From contig NW_019211454.1 in assembly GCF_002443255.2 (NCBI RefSeq), forward strand, positions 16,790,243 through 16,854,242: a stretch of 64,000 nucleotides of DNA. The letters run 5' to 3'. The stretch comes from Varroa destructor. Lineage: Eukaryota; Arthropoda; Arachnida; Mesostigmata; Varroidae. The notes under the pieces are model-generated. The model saw nothing but the letters and a program-made list of their open reading frames with translations, made no database searches and was not told the origin of the DNA. Made by a program: the position numbers and the translations under genes. Positions 47,791-59,533 of this stretch are shown here, one piece after another (the first letter of the stretch is position 1; every line of letters starts with the position of its first letter).

Positions 47791-49523
47791 CCATATCAAG
47801 TGCTGTCTAATAGCTGAAATGCCGAACACAGGACACCAAACACAAGGTTACCATTGAGACAAAGTGAAGTCGCCCATATTTCTGCTGATTTCAACAAAGC
47901 CCAGTCGCGTAACTCCTTCTGTCAGACGTCCTTTGTAAATATTTATTTACATATATCTCTACAAAGAAGCAAAATCTTCACAAACAAATCGCCTGCGGCT
48001 GGATTTATACTGTGTCAACTGACTAGTCGTCGACCGTCTGAGTAATCGAAATGGTCACTTGCATGCCTGTCTAATTCAGCCACGCGTGTGCATAATATTA
48101 GAAGATGTACTAAATACTCATAAAAATGCGAATGCTCGTTTAGTCAGTGGGTTCACGACCCAGTCTGCCTGGTCGGCATTAGCACGAGAAAAAAGCAAAT
48201 TTCTATTATTTTTTGTTCTAACTTCTTCGTAGTTCTTTACGAAAGTGGAAGACAGTTATATAGAAATGTTATTTATTGTAAACAATTACAGCTTTGGAAG
48301 AGGACTTTGGAAATGGGTTATGTTTTGATCCAACTAAAAGGTAACTAAGGGGTCTGCTTGATAGAAAAGTAAAATGTCCTTTTCAAGTAGGGATTTCGTG
48401 ATGGGCATAATTGGTGGGTTATTTATCCAACGGGTCCCAACAGTTATTTTTATCGGCTTATTTCTATTAAAGAACGAATATGTGCCCGAAGTGAAGCCAA
48501 CTGCGCCCGGCACTTCTAGACCTATTATTATCTTTTATCTAACAAAAAAAGACACTTTACACATCTTTTGTTCACCGTATAGGGACAGCCATGTCTTCTA
48601 CAACGTTCAACTAAAACAAATGCGTTAGAGGAATACTCAAGGGCTAGGCAAGTTGGAAAAGTTTCACGCTAATCACAATTTACGCGAACAGTTTTCTGTT
48701 ACTAGACTCAGAAATAACACTTCATGTTTTACAACACGTAGAAGCACTTTGATATTATAACGCTACCGACGGCCTCATCCGTCGGAATGCCTCGCCGAAA
48801 TTCTTCATGAGCTTCAACGTCTGGCAGTAACAATGCGGTTCTGGTTCCGGTTCAATAAGATAAACGATAGAAACGGAACGCTGACCGTACAGATTGTTAC
48901 CAATCGGGTTCATTCAACACAGACAGTTAAGCGAGAACGCCTAAGTCGACTGGTACGTTCCACAGCGGTATTTTGCATGTTGCAACAAGAGTCCATTAGA
49001 TGCTGCTTGTATTTCAAGTTACTGCGTTCAAATATTCGCGCGCTTCGTTCGGTTCGTCGTTCCTTTCGTGTCTACGCAGCGCCCCCTTGTACGGTGTCGC
49101 ACTTTAAATAGTCTCGTGCTAACGATATTGACAATACGTAAACAGTAAAAACTTTCATGTGAGGCGTAGACTTTACAGTCTCGTTCCTGTGTCTGAAAAT
49201 GAACGCTGAATTCACATACGACTCTTTTAATGGCGTCAATGCTCACGATGACGCTCACGGCAGCGTAAAAATATGGTACGCACAATCAATGCCTGAGCAT
49301 AAAGTACAGTATAATTCGCGGTACGGCAAATCTCTACTGGAAACGATGTCTACTAATGATAGCAAAATGCCTTAACAAATACATCTGTACCCTACGCATT
49401 TAATGCTTATCGATTCAATCAAAATTGTTGCCCAGTATATAATAGTAAATTTAATAGGGTACGGTAAGTGTTTTTATGGCAAATAGCAAACTATGTGTTG
49501 TGATGTTTAATCTTTGAATACAG

Positions 49524-49617
49524 AATCGCTATTGCTTCCGCAGCGGCCCACCCAGAAGACGCGCTGCATGCGCCCAGGCCACTTAAACGCAAATTTGGCG
49601 TCAACGTGGCCAGCTAA
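49524..49617 (+). CDS. dlg1: Possible alternative terminal exon of dlg1
   Basis: Behind the acceptor TTTAATCTTTGAATACAG the frame that continues phase 2 from the 47016 exon stays open for 30 codons and then stops at TAA (49615-49617). It starts IAIASAAAHPEDALHAPRP and ends LKRKFGVNVAS, GC-rich and Ala-rich in an AT-rich setting. No good donor occurs before the stop. AATAAA follows at 49686-49691, about 70 bases after it. If used, it would end Discs large after PDZ2, without PDZ3, SH3 and GUK. Phase, composition, stop and poly(A) signal agree, but 30 open codons can occur by chance and the tail matches nothing I know. Confidence 0.3.
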
Positions 49618-49685
49618 AACGTTCGTTCGCTTAAAACATTCATCGAGCGTGTTTACTCAACGTCAGCCGCATCTGTACGAGCATG

Positions 49686-49691
49686 AATAAA
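49686..49691 (+). terminator. Possible poly(A) signal AATAAA
   Basis: Canonical hexamer about 70 bases downstream of the stop of the candidate terminal exon at 49524-49617. Such hexamers are common by chance in AT-rich sequence. Confidence 0.25.
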
Positions 49692-49904
49692 AGAGGCAAC
49701 ATGCCTGAACAGCGGATCATACATATTGCCATGTTAGTGGCACAAGCGGTGACTTGGCTTCAAGCATCGATTACCGGTTGGCAAAACACCCACAACTTTG
49801 GTAATCAGCTTTCGAAATGGACAAGATTTGTGTGCTGGCAACCAAAGGCAGCATCCGGTCATTGTGTTTGGCTGTATCTAACGGCTTGTATGTTGTACAA
49901 CGTA

Positions 49905-49975
49905 GATAGCTCAGATGACGCCCCTTGCCACTATAACTTACTCAACCCGGGGGCTTTCGAGCCCCGACGTGCTCT
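49905..49975 (+). repeat. tRNA-like relic with strong T-arm hairpin
   Basis: TAGCTCAGATGACG (A-box-like) precedes GGGGCT-TTCG-AGCCCC, a perfect six-pair hairpin that also reads as a tRNA T-arm/B box. The D-arm and acceptor stem do not pair, so it is not a working tRNA. It is less clearly a member of the SINE family above. Confidence 0.35.
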
Positions 49976-51084
49976 AAATTTCATTGACTAGCATTAGTGA
50001 GTTCCCATCGGCTACAGGACTGGCCGATGCTTTCCCAGATTCTGTTTATATGATACCTTGCCTTCGTGCTGTGGAAATTCCGATATCTTCGGAAGAGTGG
50101 CGTTACCAACCAGCGTGGCCAACTTCTGGGTACAGCTAGTGATTTCGACTGCGTCGCTGAAGTTACTATGAGACGTGGTAAACTCTACCGCACCGGAGAA
50201 TCCTGTACACAAGTTTAGGACGCGTCCTAAGTAGAAAGAAGCCAGTTAAAGCTATGAAATGACCTCAATTAGAAGTCACTGGTCAAACAATTTTCCTCTC
50301 TCTGGCCGAAATAAACAGCAAATCGGTTCCCTTCGACCAGGCTGGACGCCAGTGCCCGGCTATACTAACACTGGCAACAGCTGTGCAGACTCATTCTCCT
50401 AAATCTTCGATTTAGTATTACTTAAACCTTAGACATCTGCGGTACTCAAAATCGCATTGCGCAGCAGCAGCAACAACAACGACAACGGCTTCAAAGAAAT
50501 GCCAGCTACGAAAAGCAAAACACAGAAAATAAAAGAGTGGGGCGCGGAAGAGATTGCCTTCCGGCACCCCGTTCAACTGGCACGGCTTCAATATTCTCTC
50601 ATCTATCATCACCATTTTCCGTTCGCATGATTATTATCATCGTTGTCGTCGTCCTAGTCGTAGTAGCAGCAGCAGCAGAAATCTTCACGGTTCCTTCAAG
50701 CGGCTCTTAAATCGATTTTAGATAGAGAAAAAAAATATACGCTGTGCCATCTGTCTACAATTTGGTGGTAACGCATTTTTTTTCCATGTCCCCATGCCGC
50801 CTGGCTCATTATGCTTGTTTTTTTCTTCATCTGGCCGCTCGTTCTTTCAACGCCCATCAGCGAAACTACTACTCCGCGTTCTTTGCTTGCATTTGCAACT
50901 AGGCGAAGTTACTAGGCGGACTGGGTCGCTGTATAACGCAACATGGGCTAGATCAAACAGCTTCAACCAGTGCCTTCGCTAGTTTCACTAGCGTCTCCGG
51001 CCCGCCGTCGATTGGCGACGGTCATCAGTCTGTAATAATATATCGTATTTGGTCGAATGCTGTCAGTGGCTTAGCAGTGCTGGG

Positions 51085-51195
51085 TTTCCTGTGCTACCCT
51101 TGCCGCGCCAGGGACTCGAATGTGCGGCCATGAAAAGTGATGCAAATGGCTGCCGGCGGTCCTGCGGCCTCTATCTCGCCTACCTAACTAAAACT
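51085..51195 (-). repeat. Possible decayed tRNA-derived element, minus strand
   Basis: The minus strand has TAGGCGAGATAGAGG upstream of a B-box-like ATTCGAGTCCC at roughly tRNA spacing. The B box lacks part of the consensus and no shared body was recognised. Confidence 0.25.
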
Positions 51196-52295
51196 AATCG
51201 ACAGATGATTATTCTGTATAGATGAGTTTCGCTATGGTTATTCGGCTAGCATTATGCTCTATGTCATCACGCTATTTTTGCTCTTGTCTTTATAGCAGCT
51301 GCTATTGCCGAACGCTGGCCGATTCGGTTCCGATAGTTGGCTATTTCGCTAATTGCATTTACGGATCGTTCAGCTCAACATTGTTGCTTGGCGGTACCTT
51401 CTAGCTTCCGTCCATCTACCACAAACCTATCAAGTCCCCGATGCTTAGTAGTGACAAACGTATTACTGTCGCTATTTGTATGAGCTCTAAGGGAAGGCCC
51501 AGTGGGTACCCGATCATTGATCGCACGGAAATTATTACGCCAGCTCAATCCTATGGTTCAATGTGATTGTTGTGAAAATTCTACATAACCGTTTAGCCGA
51601 TGCGGCCCATGTAGACGAGACCCGTACGACGATCTGGGGTAGTTGCAATCTGGGTAGCGTCACAACAACTATAATGAACCTCGTGTCAGGATGATAGTAC
51701 TATTGATCTATTAAGTGAATGTGCGAGGTTGGTCGTAGGGAGGGGCCACAAGATTAGTCCGTCACGGCTTACTCTGACGTGTCGTCGTCATTTTTCTAAA
51801 GAAAGTTGAACAGCAGAGTTAAATCGGCAAACCGACGATCGTCTAAAGACCTGAAAATGTTGATATTTCTCAGAACATAGTGACGTTGCTGTCATCGTAT
51901 AATGGTGAGGACCTTAGAATGCGGGGCCCATCTGGGAACAAATGTGATAGCAGCTATTGAAGCATACGATCGCGATTATTGGCCTTGACCTCTACAGCTG
52001 AAACCTGTGGCTGGCTTTGCAAGTAGATTGTACTCTAGCTAACCCAAACGCGACGACAGTTGTTATCAGTTTCCAATGATGTACTCGAAACGCGAATATC
52101 CAAAGAAGACCCACAAGCGTTGTCACCAAAGTAATTCAAATGAGACTTTTTCATCATCTTGGACACTCTACGCTCCCTCCACGTTTTGCAAACAATAATA
52201 TCAAGAAGCGATCATAATCCAGCATAAGCCTAGGGAAGCCAATGGGATATAGATAGACTGAGCAAAAAATCCGCTCGATCGAATAAGATCGGGCA

Positions 52296-52322
52296 ATGTT
52301 TTCCTAATATTAACAGGTAAAT
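52296..52322 (+). promoter_or_regulatory. Candidate recursive splice site
   Basis: TGTTTTCCTAATATTAACAG abuts GTAAAT (junction 52316/52317): branch-like CCTAAT, a short pyrimidine tract, an acceptor, then a near-consensus donor. It lies in the long interval after the 47016 exon. Confidence 0.25.
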
Positions 52323-55319
52323 TGGCAACTCGTGGCCTCGATCGACACAGCCAGCTCTTACCTCAAAACGGGCGAAAATAGAAACTCGTTGCATTGGAAT
52401 GCATACACGAAACTCCACCGTTTGGGAAGCTTACGCAGGAGGATGGTACAGATCAACTACCCAATTTCCGACGATTTTGACTACTTCTCACAGCAAATTT
52501 TCCGCACTGTCAACATGGCGGCGAGGGACATTTTTGCTAAAGGGCCGGTTTCACGTTTTGGGCGAGTGAGTGAGCTGAAGGCTAGAAAAAACTACGAAGG
52601 AATTATTGTGTCGTGATTCATGTATCGAGCTGTTATCTCTATTGTTATCTACGCCAGTGCCATAACAGACTGTGGCCTCTCTTGGTTTCTTCCTCGTTTT
52701 TTGTGGCCGGCATTTTTGAGACGTCACCGTTTCTACGACGTTGCTGGCGTGTTGCTGGTTCGACGATCGACGTTGCGTGGTCCTATTCAGGGAACAACAA
52801 GAGCAGCGATAGACGTCTTGTTTTTTTTATCAGCAAGTGGTCCTAACAGAATGAACAATAACATCCCACTTCACAGCCTTTGTCCTACGCTGCGTTACAT
52901 GACCGCTGGTGACCGGTTCCTTCTTCACTTCTATGTGAACACTGAATATAGCAATTTGTCAAACGGTTACAGAAACAGTCATATTCCGTTAATCGTTCGA
53001 ATATGCTCATGCAGCTGTTGATGATGGATTCGATTTGCTAGTGAGTTGAGGCCGCTACAATGACGATGGATTACCAGCATTATGCTAAATTTTGAATTGC
53101 GACGATAACGAAAGATCAGCTTATTGCCACTATTTTTACTGCTAACTAAGAACTCATCATGATACTCCTACTTTTTTTTTCATCGGTGACACTGCAGTGG
53201 ATCGTTTGAGAATACGTTCAGTGATAACGGATGGATTAATTGTTACAATGCAATATATCTTCGTAAATGTTCTTAAAAGGCCTGACGTTCCGTTAACGGG
53301 ATGAAGGAATTTGCCACGCCTGGAAGTTACATATAAAAATAGCGTAAGTGATCAACCTACTAGGTTGGTAAGTACCCCGGTCATCATAACACGTACTATC
53401 AATTTTCGAGGGTGTGTGTGCGCGCGTAAACGTTTATATATATCTGTGTATAAACAAGCCGTTCGTATTCGTCCTGATAATGATCACATCGGGTCACAGC
53501 AGTTGAATTGAACTATGATAAAATATTGTTATTGACATAAGCGTACATCTGAGTGTCTAGCTATGTATTCGGTTAAAAAAAGACATTAACATCAATCTAT
53601 GTGGGTGCCTTACAAGTGCTCCTGGGTTAAGCTGACACGATGTCGATCTCCAATGATGAGTGGAAAATAAACGGTGGCCGATTCGGGTAATCTATTAGCA
53701 CTACATGCAGTATTAAAGTATGAGGGTGACCAGTCGCCATATGGTCAAATACGTAGCAAATTTGTCATAGGTCAATCGGTAAGTGGCAGTCTCTGCAGTA
53801 AATCTGTCGAGGCAAGACTACAGCGGAACCATTGTAAAAATTGTATCAAATACAAAGTATCGAGCTATAACATGTGATGGGATATAATCCATTTTGGCCG
53901 TCTGATCGATAAGTTGTTCCCACGGTAGGCCACTGTAAAATTTCCCGAAATCAAATTGGCTCATTTAGCCTGCACGTTGCTTCCATGCGCTAGTGTTGCA
54001 TACAAAACGTACGTGCAATTCTGGTTGTACTGTTGCTTTGAGTATGAACTGTATGGTTGTCTTATTTAACAAGTCAAATAGTGAAATGTTTGTTTTTCTG
54101 TTAAGAGCGTGCCGGTCGGATAAACAATTTGTTACTGTATTAGGTGATTAATTTGCTAGCTTGCAGAAAATGATTTCGAAACACTCAGTTTATACTGCAG
54201 AACTGACATAGAAATAGTACAAAATTCATATCGCGACTATTTAGTTAACCGTAGATAGGCACTATTATATAATTACTCTTTTGACTAAATTCCGGTAAAC
54301 GATAGATACCCTTCTTCGGAAGCTGTCTCTTCGTTTTATCGAAAAAGCTGCTCCGGGGTACATAGACACTACTACGACAAGTGTCGACCGCTGCTAAGCC
54401 TAATCCACACTTATAATTCCTACCCGATTAAGGTCCTCGATAGGGGCTTACCATTCTTATTCGGCGTTGTGAACCGATCATAACGTCAGCGAGAAGAAAA
54501 CAACGGAACAATAATATTTATGAGCTGATCGGTTAGGGCTACCACAGGAGAGGTAAAGCGCCTTAGTCTTCTAGCGTCCATAAAATTGAACAATCCATTT
54601 ATGTGTTCTTGTGATAATCTTTGGTCTACAACTATGACCCACTAGCCATCCACTAATTCACTTCACTGGCTCCATTAACCCAAAACGTGCTAAAAAGAGT
54701 TCTTCAAGCAAAAACCCTTCATTCTTGTGACAGTTTCATTGTGACGTAACGAAATACTGGTATAAGGGTCACGCACGTATGATTTCTTATGCAGTTTTAT
54801 ATGCACCATATGAGAGAGCGGGCTGGCATAAAAATATGGTAGGCATAACTTATGATATGTATTATCTAGAAGGGACGACTAAGTCTCATGAAAATGGTGT
54901 ACTACAGTAGAGTGAACGTACGATAATAGTGGTATGAGTTCAATTATCGTCATTGCCCCTATATACATGCTGACTATTTTGAAACCGGCCCATATAATTT
55001 GCGACATGCTTGAGAAACGTCAAGTTTAGCCCAAAACATACATGAACCCATTTGTCATCGAATAGTGGCCCAATGATGCTTGATCTAATCACTAATACGT
55101 TAAAAGAAAATAGCGAAATAAACGATTATCGAACATTAATCAGACTCATGACATGATGATTACCGCAGTGTTCCATAGCCGATATTTCAATGAGCTGAAT
55201 CTCTTGTAAAAACGTATTTACGTAAAAGCTCTCTCACGATTACAGTCCTATTTTCCTAGCCAATACTCAGCTGTGGATGAACTAGTACCACTGCAGCTGG
55301 TAGCAGTGTGATCCCCTAC

Positions 55320-55481
55320 CGTTAGCTCTGCACTCCGAATTTCGTACGGTCCCTGCGTTCTTAAAGGACTGCTCGTTAGTTGAATACGTTTTGCCTGTTT
55401 GCTGCCGTCCCGATTACTGCGACCAGTATCATAGCCTCCTCTCGGACAGTCATTCCACGCTGTTGGCGGTGAGGTCATGCG
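55320..55481 (-). CDS. Possible internal exon of an unidentified minus-strand gene
   Basis: On the minus strand a 162-base segment runs from the acceptor AAATCGACAG to the donor CTAACG|GTAGGG, open for exactly 54 codons, phase 0 at both ends. It starts RMTSPPTAWNDCPRGGYDTG and includes KRIQLTSSPLRTQGPYEIRS before ending AELT. The composition is soluble, Ser/Thr/Arg-rich and protein-like, and the plus strand over it is closed by stops. I recognise no family. The pyrimidine tract is weak and no partner exon was found nearby, so it could belong to a nested gene in the dlg1 region or be chance. Confidence 0.35.
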
Positions 55482-56755
55482 CTGTCGATTTAAATATGTC
55501 AGATTTGTCGCGCAGATGGAGAATTCGCGTATTGACATCGTTCTCCTCACATGAATCGGTCAGATGAGAGTGAGGACAAGGCCCGAGCAGGTCTATCGGC
55601 CTCGTTAACCTTGACGTACACAGCGAATCGCATAGTATCTTCTCTATGTTTTATGAATTTAACGTTCTGCTAGGGGATGCGCTTTAAGTTGTAATCGCGC
55701 CGTAAAGTTTCACCTGCGAAATAACTGCTATCCTTTCTGCCTCGACAAAATCTGTGGCTTAAATTGCGAACTATTTTAACTTAGAACCTGTAACTTAGAA
55801 CAATAGTTATACATATACCTGTTCATCGGTCAACAGATTGTGATAAATCACCCTCAGAACGAAATTCTGGAGTGTTGTTATGCAGAAGCCGGATGCGGCG
55901 ATAATGTGATGTTAGAAAGCTTGCAAAAAATTGAATAATTGACTACTAGTGCTGAAAAAGGCACGACTTTTATTATCAAGTATATTGGAAAACGTCATCA
56001 CGTCAATATAGCTTGCCCTAAGCTCTCTATAGTCTCATCCAAAAGTTGCGAAACATAGAGTGGACAAGTTACTAGGGTGTGCGCGACGGGATATTGTTTG
56101 CGCCGGCAGAATATGCGGGATTTTACGGAATCCTCTATAAAACTTACCGTCAACAGGTAAGAGAGTCGAATATTTTTTTCGTCATTTGATAGATATAACT
56201 GTGATGACACTGATCGATGAGGTCGATGGTTCCATAGATTGAGCTGCAACTGTTTTCTTTAATTGCTGCACACTTAGCGGAACCTATTTTGCAAATAATT
56301 ATAATAATAAATTTACCTGAGATTGGACTACACCTGTGTCTGGTGTAATTGGCCTTAACCCACTCCCGACAGTTACGAGCCAGTATCCTATCATCACCAC
56401 GCTGTACTAATGCCTAAAGGAAGGCCTGTTGATTCACTGGGCAATCACGTTCATATTGACAGGTTTTTGATAGTCCCTAGTGGAAAGCAATGAAAATCGT
56501 TGTATTTTAGGCAATGCATTGTATGTGTATATATGACTGCGATACGAGATCGGACAAAGTCACCTGACAGTTAGGGGTTCTCAGTTGGTTCTATTCAAAT
56601 CACAAAAAAATAGTGAGGTGCAGCAAAAGTAATACGAAGACCTTTCGTTTTCAACCTTCAGATGATTTTTTAGCCCAGCCTGCGTGCACATAGATATAAA
56701 TGCACATGTTTACTTCATTTCAAGTCGCTGTTTGTTCACAGAATTTGTGTGAGGC

Positions 56756-56758
<3 letters not shown>

Positions 56759-56796
<38 letters not shown>
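56759..56796 (+). repeat. (GA)19 microsatellite
   Basis: Nineteen uninterrupted GA units, the longest perfect simple repeat in the window. GA repeats recruit GAGA-type factors in insects; any role here is unproven. Confidence 0.97.
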
Positions 56797-56798
<2 letters not shown>

Positions 56799-58019
56799 CA
56801 GTGGATGTCAACTATATAAGAAATGCTTTGCAATAACTTCGATAGGATGTTATGGATCAACTTTGCTGATGCTGATTTGTTTAATAAGAATTATTATAAG
56901 CTCTCCAGAAGGGTAGTACTCGATTAGCGTCAAGGATGCTCTTATAAGGTCCAAAGAGCTGTGGGTCGTTAGCCGGACACAAGAAAGCAACGATTTCAGG
57001 TTACCCGGTAGATCGATGTAGAGCGTATCTACCTTTTTAATTAATGCTCAAATATTTCATGCCTAAACCATTTCCAAACTACGACATAGGCAGCCATAAT
57101 CCATATGGATCTGTTATCTGGGCCTATCGGATTTTCTAAAGCACTTCAATTGCTCTTGTGTCTTTTTATACCGCAGTAGTTGTTATCTTTATAGTCGCTC
57201 CCCGTGCTTCTTTCTATCTATGATTCTAGCTGATGTTTTTACGGGAAACACATTGTACCTGTACTTGTATTTGATTACAGTAGTAGCACGAGGACGGCTA
57301 GGATATTCTGTTGGCCCAGCTTCGGTCTGAAGTGCCGCACAATTTTCGGTTGTGAAGTTTCCCCGGACTTTACGACTATCGAGCTCGTAAGATGCGCGTG
57401 CTCGGCTCCTTGTAACCATGTGACGTTCATATAGGTGCGCGAACAATATTGACATTGGGTAAAAATAACAGCTGACGCGTGCTTATGTATGAATTGTGGG
57501 CTTTGCAGTATGGGTATTTGGCATCAAGCACATAACATCATTGCTTGATCGTGCTCGTCTTAATCGGTGATAGCATCTGAACCTTGCCGCTACGGTTAAA
57601 AAGTTAAAAAAAAAAAAAGTCCAACATTAATTTTCAGCCTCTACTCCTTGTATATTGAATTATACTGCATCTGAATCGTTAGATAGTGTTACGGGGTCGA
57701 CTTAATCGGGCTCACCACGGTTGATGATGACGACCAGTTGCAGACGTCGCTCCACTCGCTTCAAGCTAACTACGATTCGTAGTTTTTCTCTAAGAAGTAC
57801 GACTACTTGGAAATCTAATATCGTTATGTATCTAGTGTGGCTTCCTAGTTATGTGGAGCGAGAAAAGGCGTTAGAATTCCATGAGAGAAACTGCAAATCC
57901 GGCCACGAATTTAATATATTTTGTCGGTTTTCTGAAGACAAAATGGTGTTCGAACTTCTACTATCGTCTTTAGTAACCGTCAGATCAACCGCGTACAAAT
58001 AACATGCTCTTCCATAACC

Positions 58020-58120
58020 ATAACCGCCTGTTTCTCTAAACATGTTCACGGCGGGGTTCGAACCTAGGATGAACGATCCGCTAAAGTTTTCAGTCGAGTT
58101 AATTCGATAATAGTGTTCAT
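58020..58120. repeat. Possible tRNA-derived element, orientation unclear
   Basis: GGGGTTCGAACCTAGG contains a B-box core that is palindromic (GGTTCGAACC), so it reads as a B box on both strands. A-box-like sequence on either side is decayed. Confidence 0.25.
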
Positions 58121-59076
58121 TTCCGCGCTGTCGTCCCAGATCACGGCTTCCTCTCTACCAGCAGCAACAATCTGGTCTGCCGTCGGACGATCTGCGCACC
58201 TATACACACACACAACTCTGTTCTATAGATTGTGATATATCCCGATTCTCGTCACAGTTAACCCGTCGTTACGATAGTGGGATTGATTTTGCATCGATTC
58301 CAACTCGTTTCCGTTTGTTGTTTCTACGATAAATAATTTATTTATGCTATCTCGCGCGACAATGCAACTACTCTTCTGCTGACGCTACCCTTTTATCTTG
58401 CCGTTTTATTATCATCTCTATAGCGAAGCTGCTACGACAAACATTAAACGGCAATTTTGAGCGGACGAGCGCAACAAGGAGTGTTTGCAAAGCTAGCACA
58501 CTGGAGTTCCGACTTTTCCAAATTTGTTACGGAATGTTGTTATTATTATGTAATAGTTTTTGTGATCAACTACTCATTCTTCTAGTAAACTAATTTAGGT
58601 AACGGCTATGATTGTTGCCACCATTCCTACTAGCGATTGGTCGTATTGTTTACATAATTCGTGAGTGGTTTCGATTTCGCTGGCGCGGAAGCCGGCTGCT
58701 AGAGTAGTCGGTGAGCGAGCGTAACGCTAGCACATTTGTCGTGAGTGAGCACTAGGCGACGAACTCATCTGACCAGTTGCGGCGGCGCCAGCAGCAGCGG
58801 AGGAGGTCCTCGTCGCCGTTGTCGTCGTTGACATCGCGTCGGCGCCGGAGCGAATAGGCCAGAACACAGGCCGACACAGCGAGCGCTCACGGACTGGACA
58901 GACGGTCAAGTTGGACAGTCGAACGAAAGAGGTTCTCACAACAGACACCGCTATTGTGGCTCTTTTTGATTGTTTCTTCGGCCGCCACAGCAGCCATTCG
59001 TTTCGTTCGTGTGCTGCTGCTGCAGCAGTTTCTACTGACCGCTGTTGCTACTCGGTGCTGTCGGACTTGATGCTGC

Positions 59077-59092
59077 GAACGAACGAACGAAC
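59077..59092 (+). repeat. (GAAC)4 repeat
   Basis: Four tandem GAAC units inside the CpG-dense block. Confidence 0.95.
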
Positions 59093-59149
59093 AATCCGTT
59101 TGGCCGTGTCGCCGTGAGCGGTTGCAGTCAAGAACAGTCTAGTTGTGGT

Positions 59150-59167
59150 GTCGTCGTCGTCGTCGTC
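59150..59167 (+). repeat. (GTC)6 repeat
   Basis: Six tandem GTC units, followed directly by CTG-type and TGCTG repeats to about 59196. Confidence 0.95.
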
Positions 59168-59449
59168 ACTGCTGCTGCTGTGCTGTGCTGTGCTGAGTCA
59201 GCGGCTGAGAGAGCTCGTCACCCCGGTGCGGCACAAGCGGTAGCAGCAGTTCGTCGTCATTGGCAGCGGTGTGCTCGCCCTTGTGTACTTCAGTTTAAGA
59301 GTCGATGTCGATCGCTGTTCCTGCTGTACATGACCACCCCCTTCTATTGCTTATTTGTTGCTCGCGGACAAGTGTATTTGTTGTTTATTACACACCGTCA
59401 GTTTGCTGCCACCGCCGTTTCTGACACGAGCAGTTGTGCTGCGGGGCGT

Positions 59450-59533
59450 ATGCTGTCGGTACGTTCATTCGTGGCCGCCGGACTGATTTGCTCGTGCATA
59501 GGACAGATGGTTTGTTTCGTTAACCGTCTGTGA
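59450..59533 (+). CDS. Possible short ORF or first exon with signal-peptide-like start
   Basis: Immediately after the CpG-dense block an ATG opens MLSVRSFVAAGLICSCIGQM: a basic residue followed by a hydrophobic core, as in a signal peptide. The frame either stops at TGA (59531-59533) after 27 codons or is spliced at CAGATG|GTTTGT (59509/59510), a mediocre donor. The same frame is open upstream to 59045, but that part is repeat-derived. It could be a first coding exon of a secreted or membrane protein, an upstream ORF in a 5'UTR, or chance. No family recognised. Confidence 0.25.
   Translation: MLSVRSFVAAGLICSCIGQMVCFVNRL

Larger units (their letters stand above)
58680..59449 (+). promoter_or_regulatory. 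CpG-dense block with triplet repeats, likely promoter/5'UTR
   Basis: The sequence changes abruptly to GC- and CpG-rich, with GGCGGCGCCAGCAGCAGCGG near 58.78 kb, (GAAC)4 at 59077-59092, (GTC)6 at 59150-59167 and then CTG/TGCTG repeats. Such triplet-rich, CpG-rich DNA is typical of arthropod 5'UTR/promoter regions of regulated genes. Nearby open frames on both strands are low-complexity and may be by-products. A start site on the plus strand would suit the RS-rich exon at 62201 or a signal-peptide-like ORF at 59450. The strand is a guess. Confidence 0.4.

Noticed and set aside
50455..50690. CAG/CAA and AGC triplet runs that could encode a Ser- or Gln-rich DLG linker
   Set aside because: Frames are short and closed by stops, and acceptors overlap stop-rich sequence; treated as simple repeats.
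57189..57455. An 88-codon minus-strand frame with a possible donor ACAG|GTACAA
   Set aside because: No pyrimidine-tract acceptor precedes it and no homology was recognised; weaker than the 55320-55481 candidate.
58727..58948. A minus-strand Ser/Thr/Ala-rich frame in the CpG block
   Set aside because: The amino acid runs follow directly from the triplet repeats, so coding cannot be inferred.
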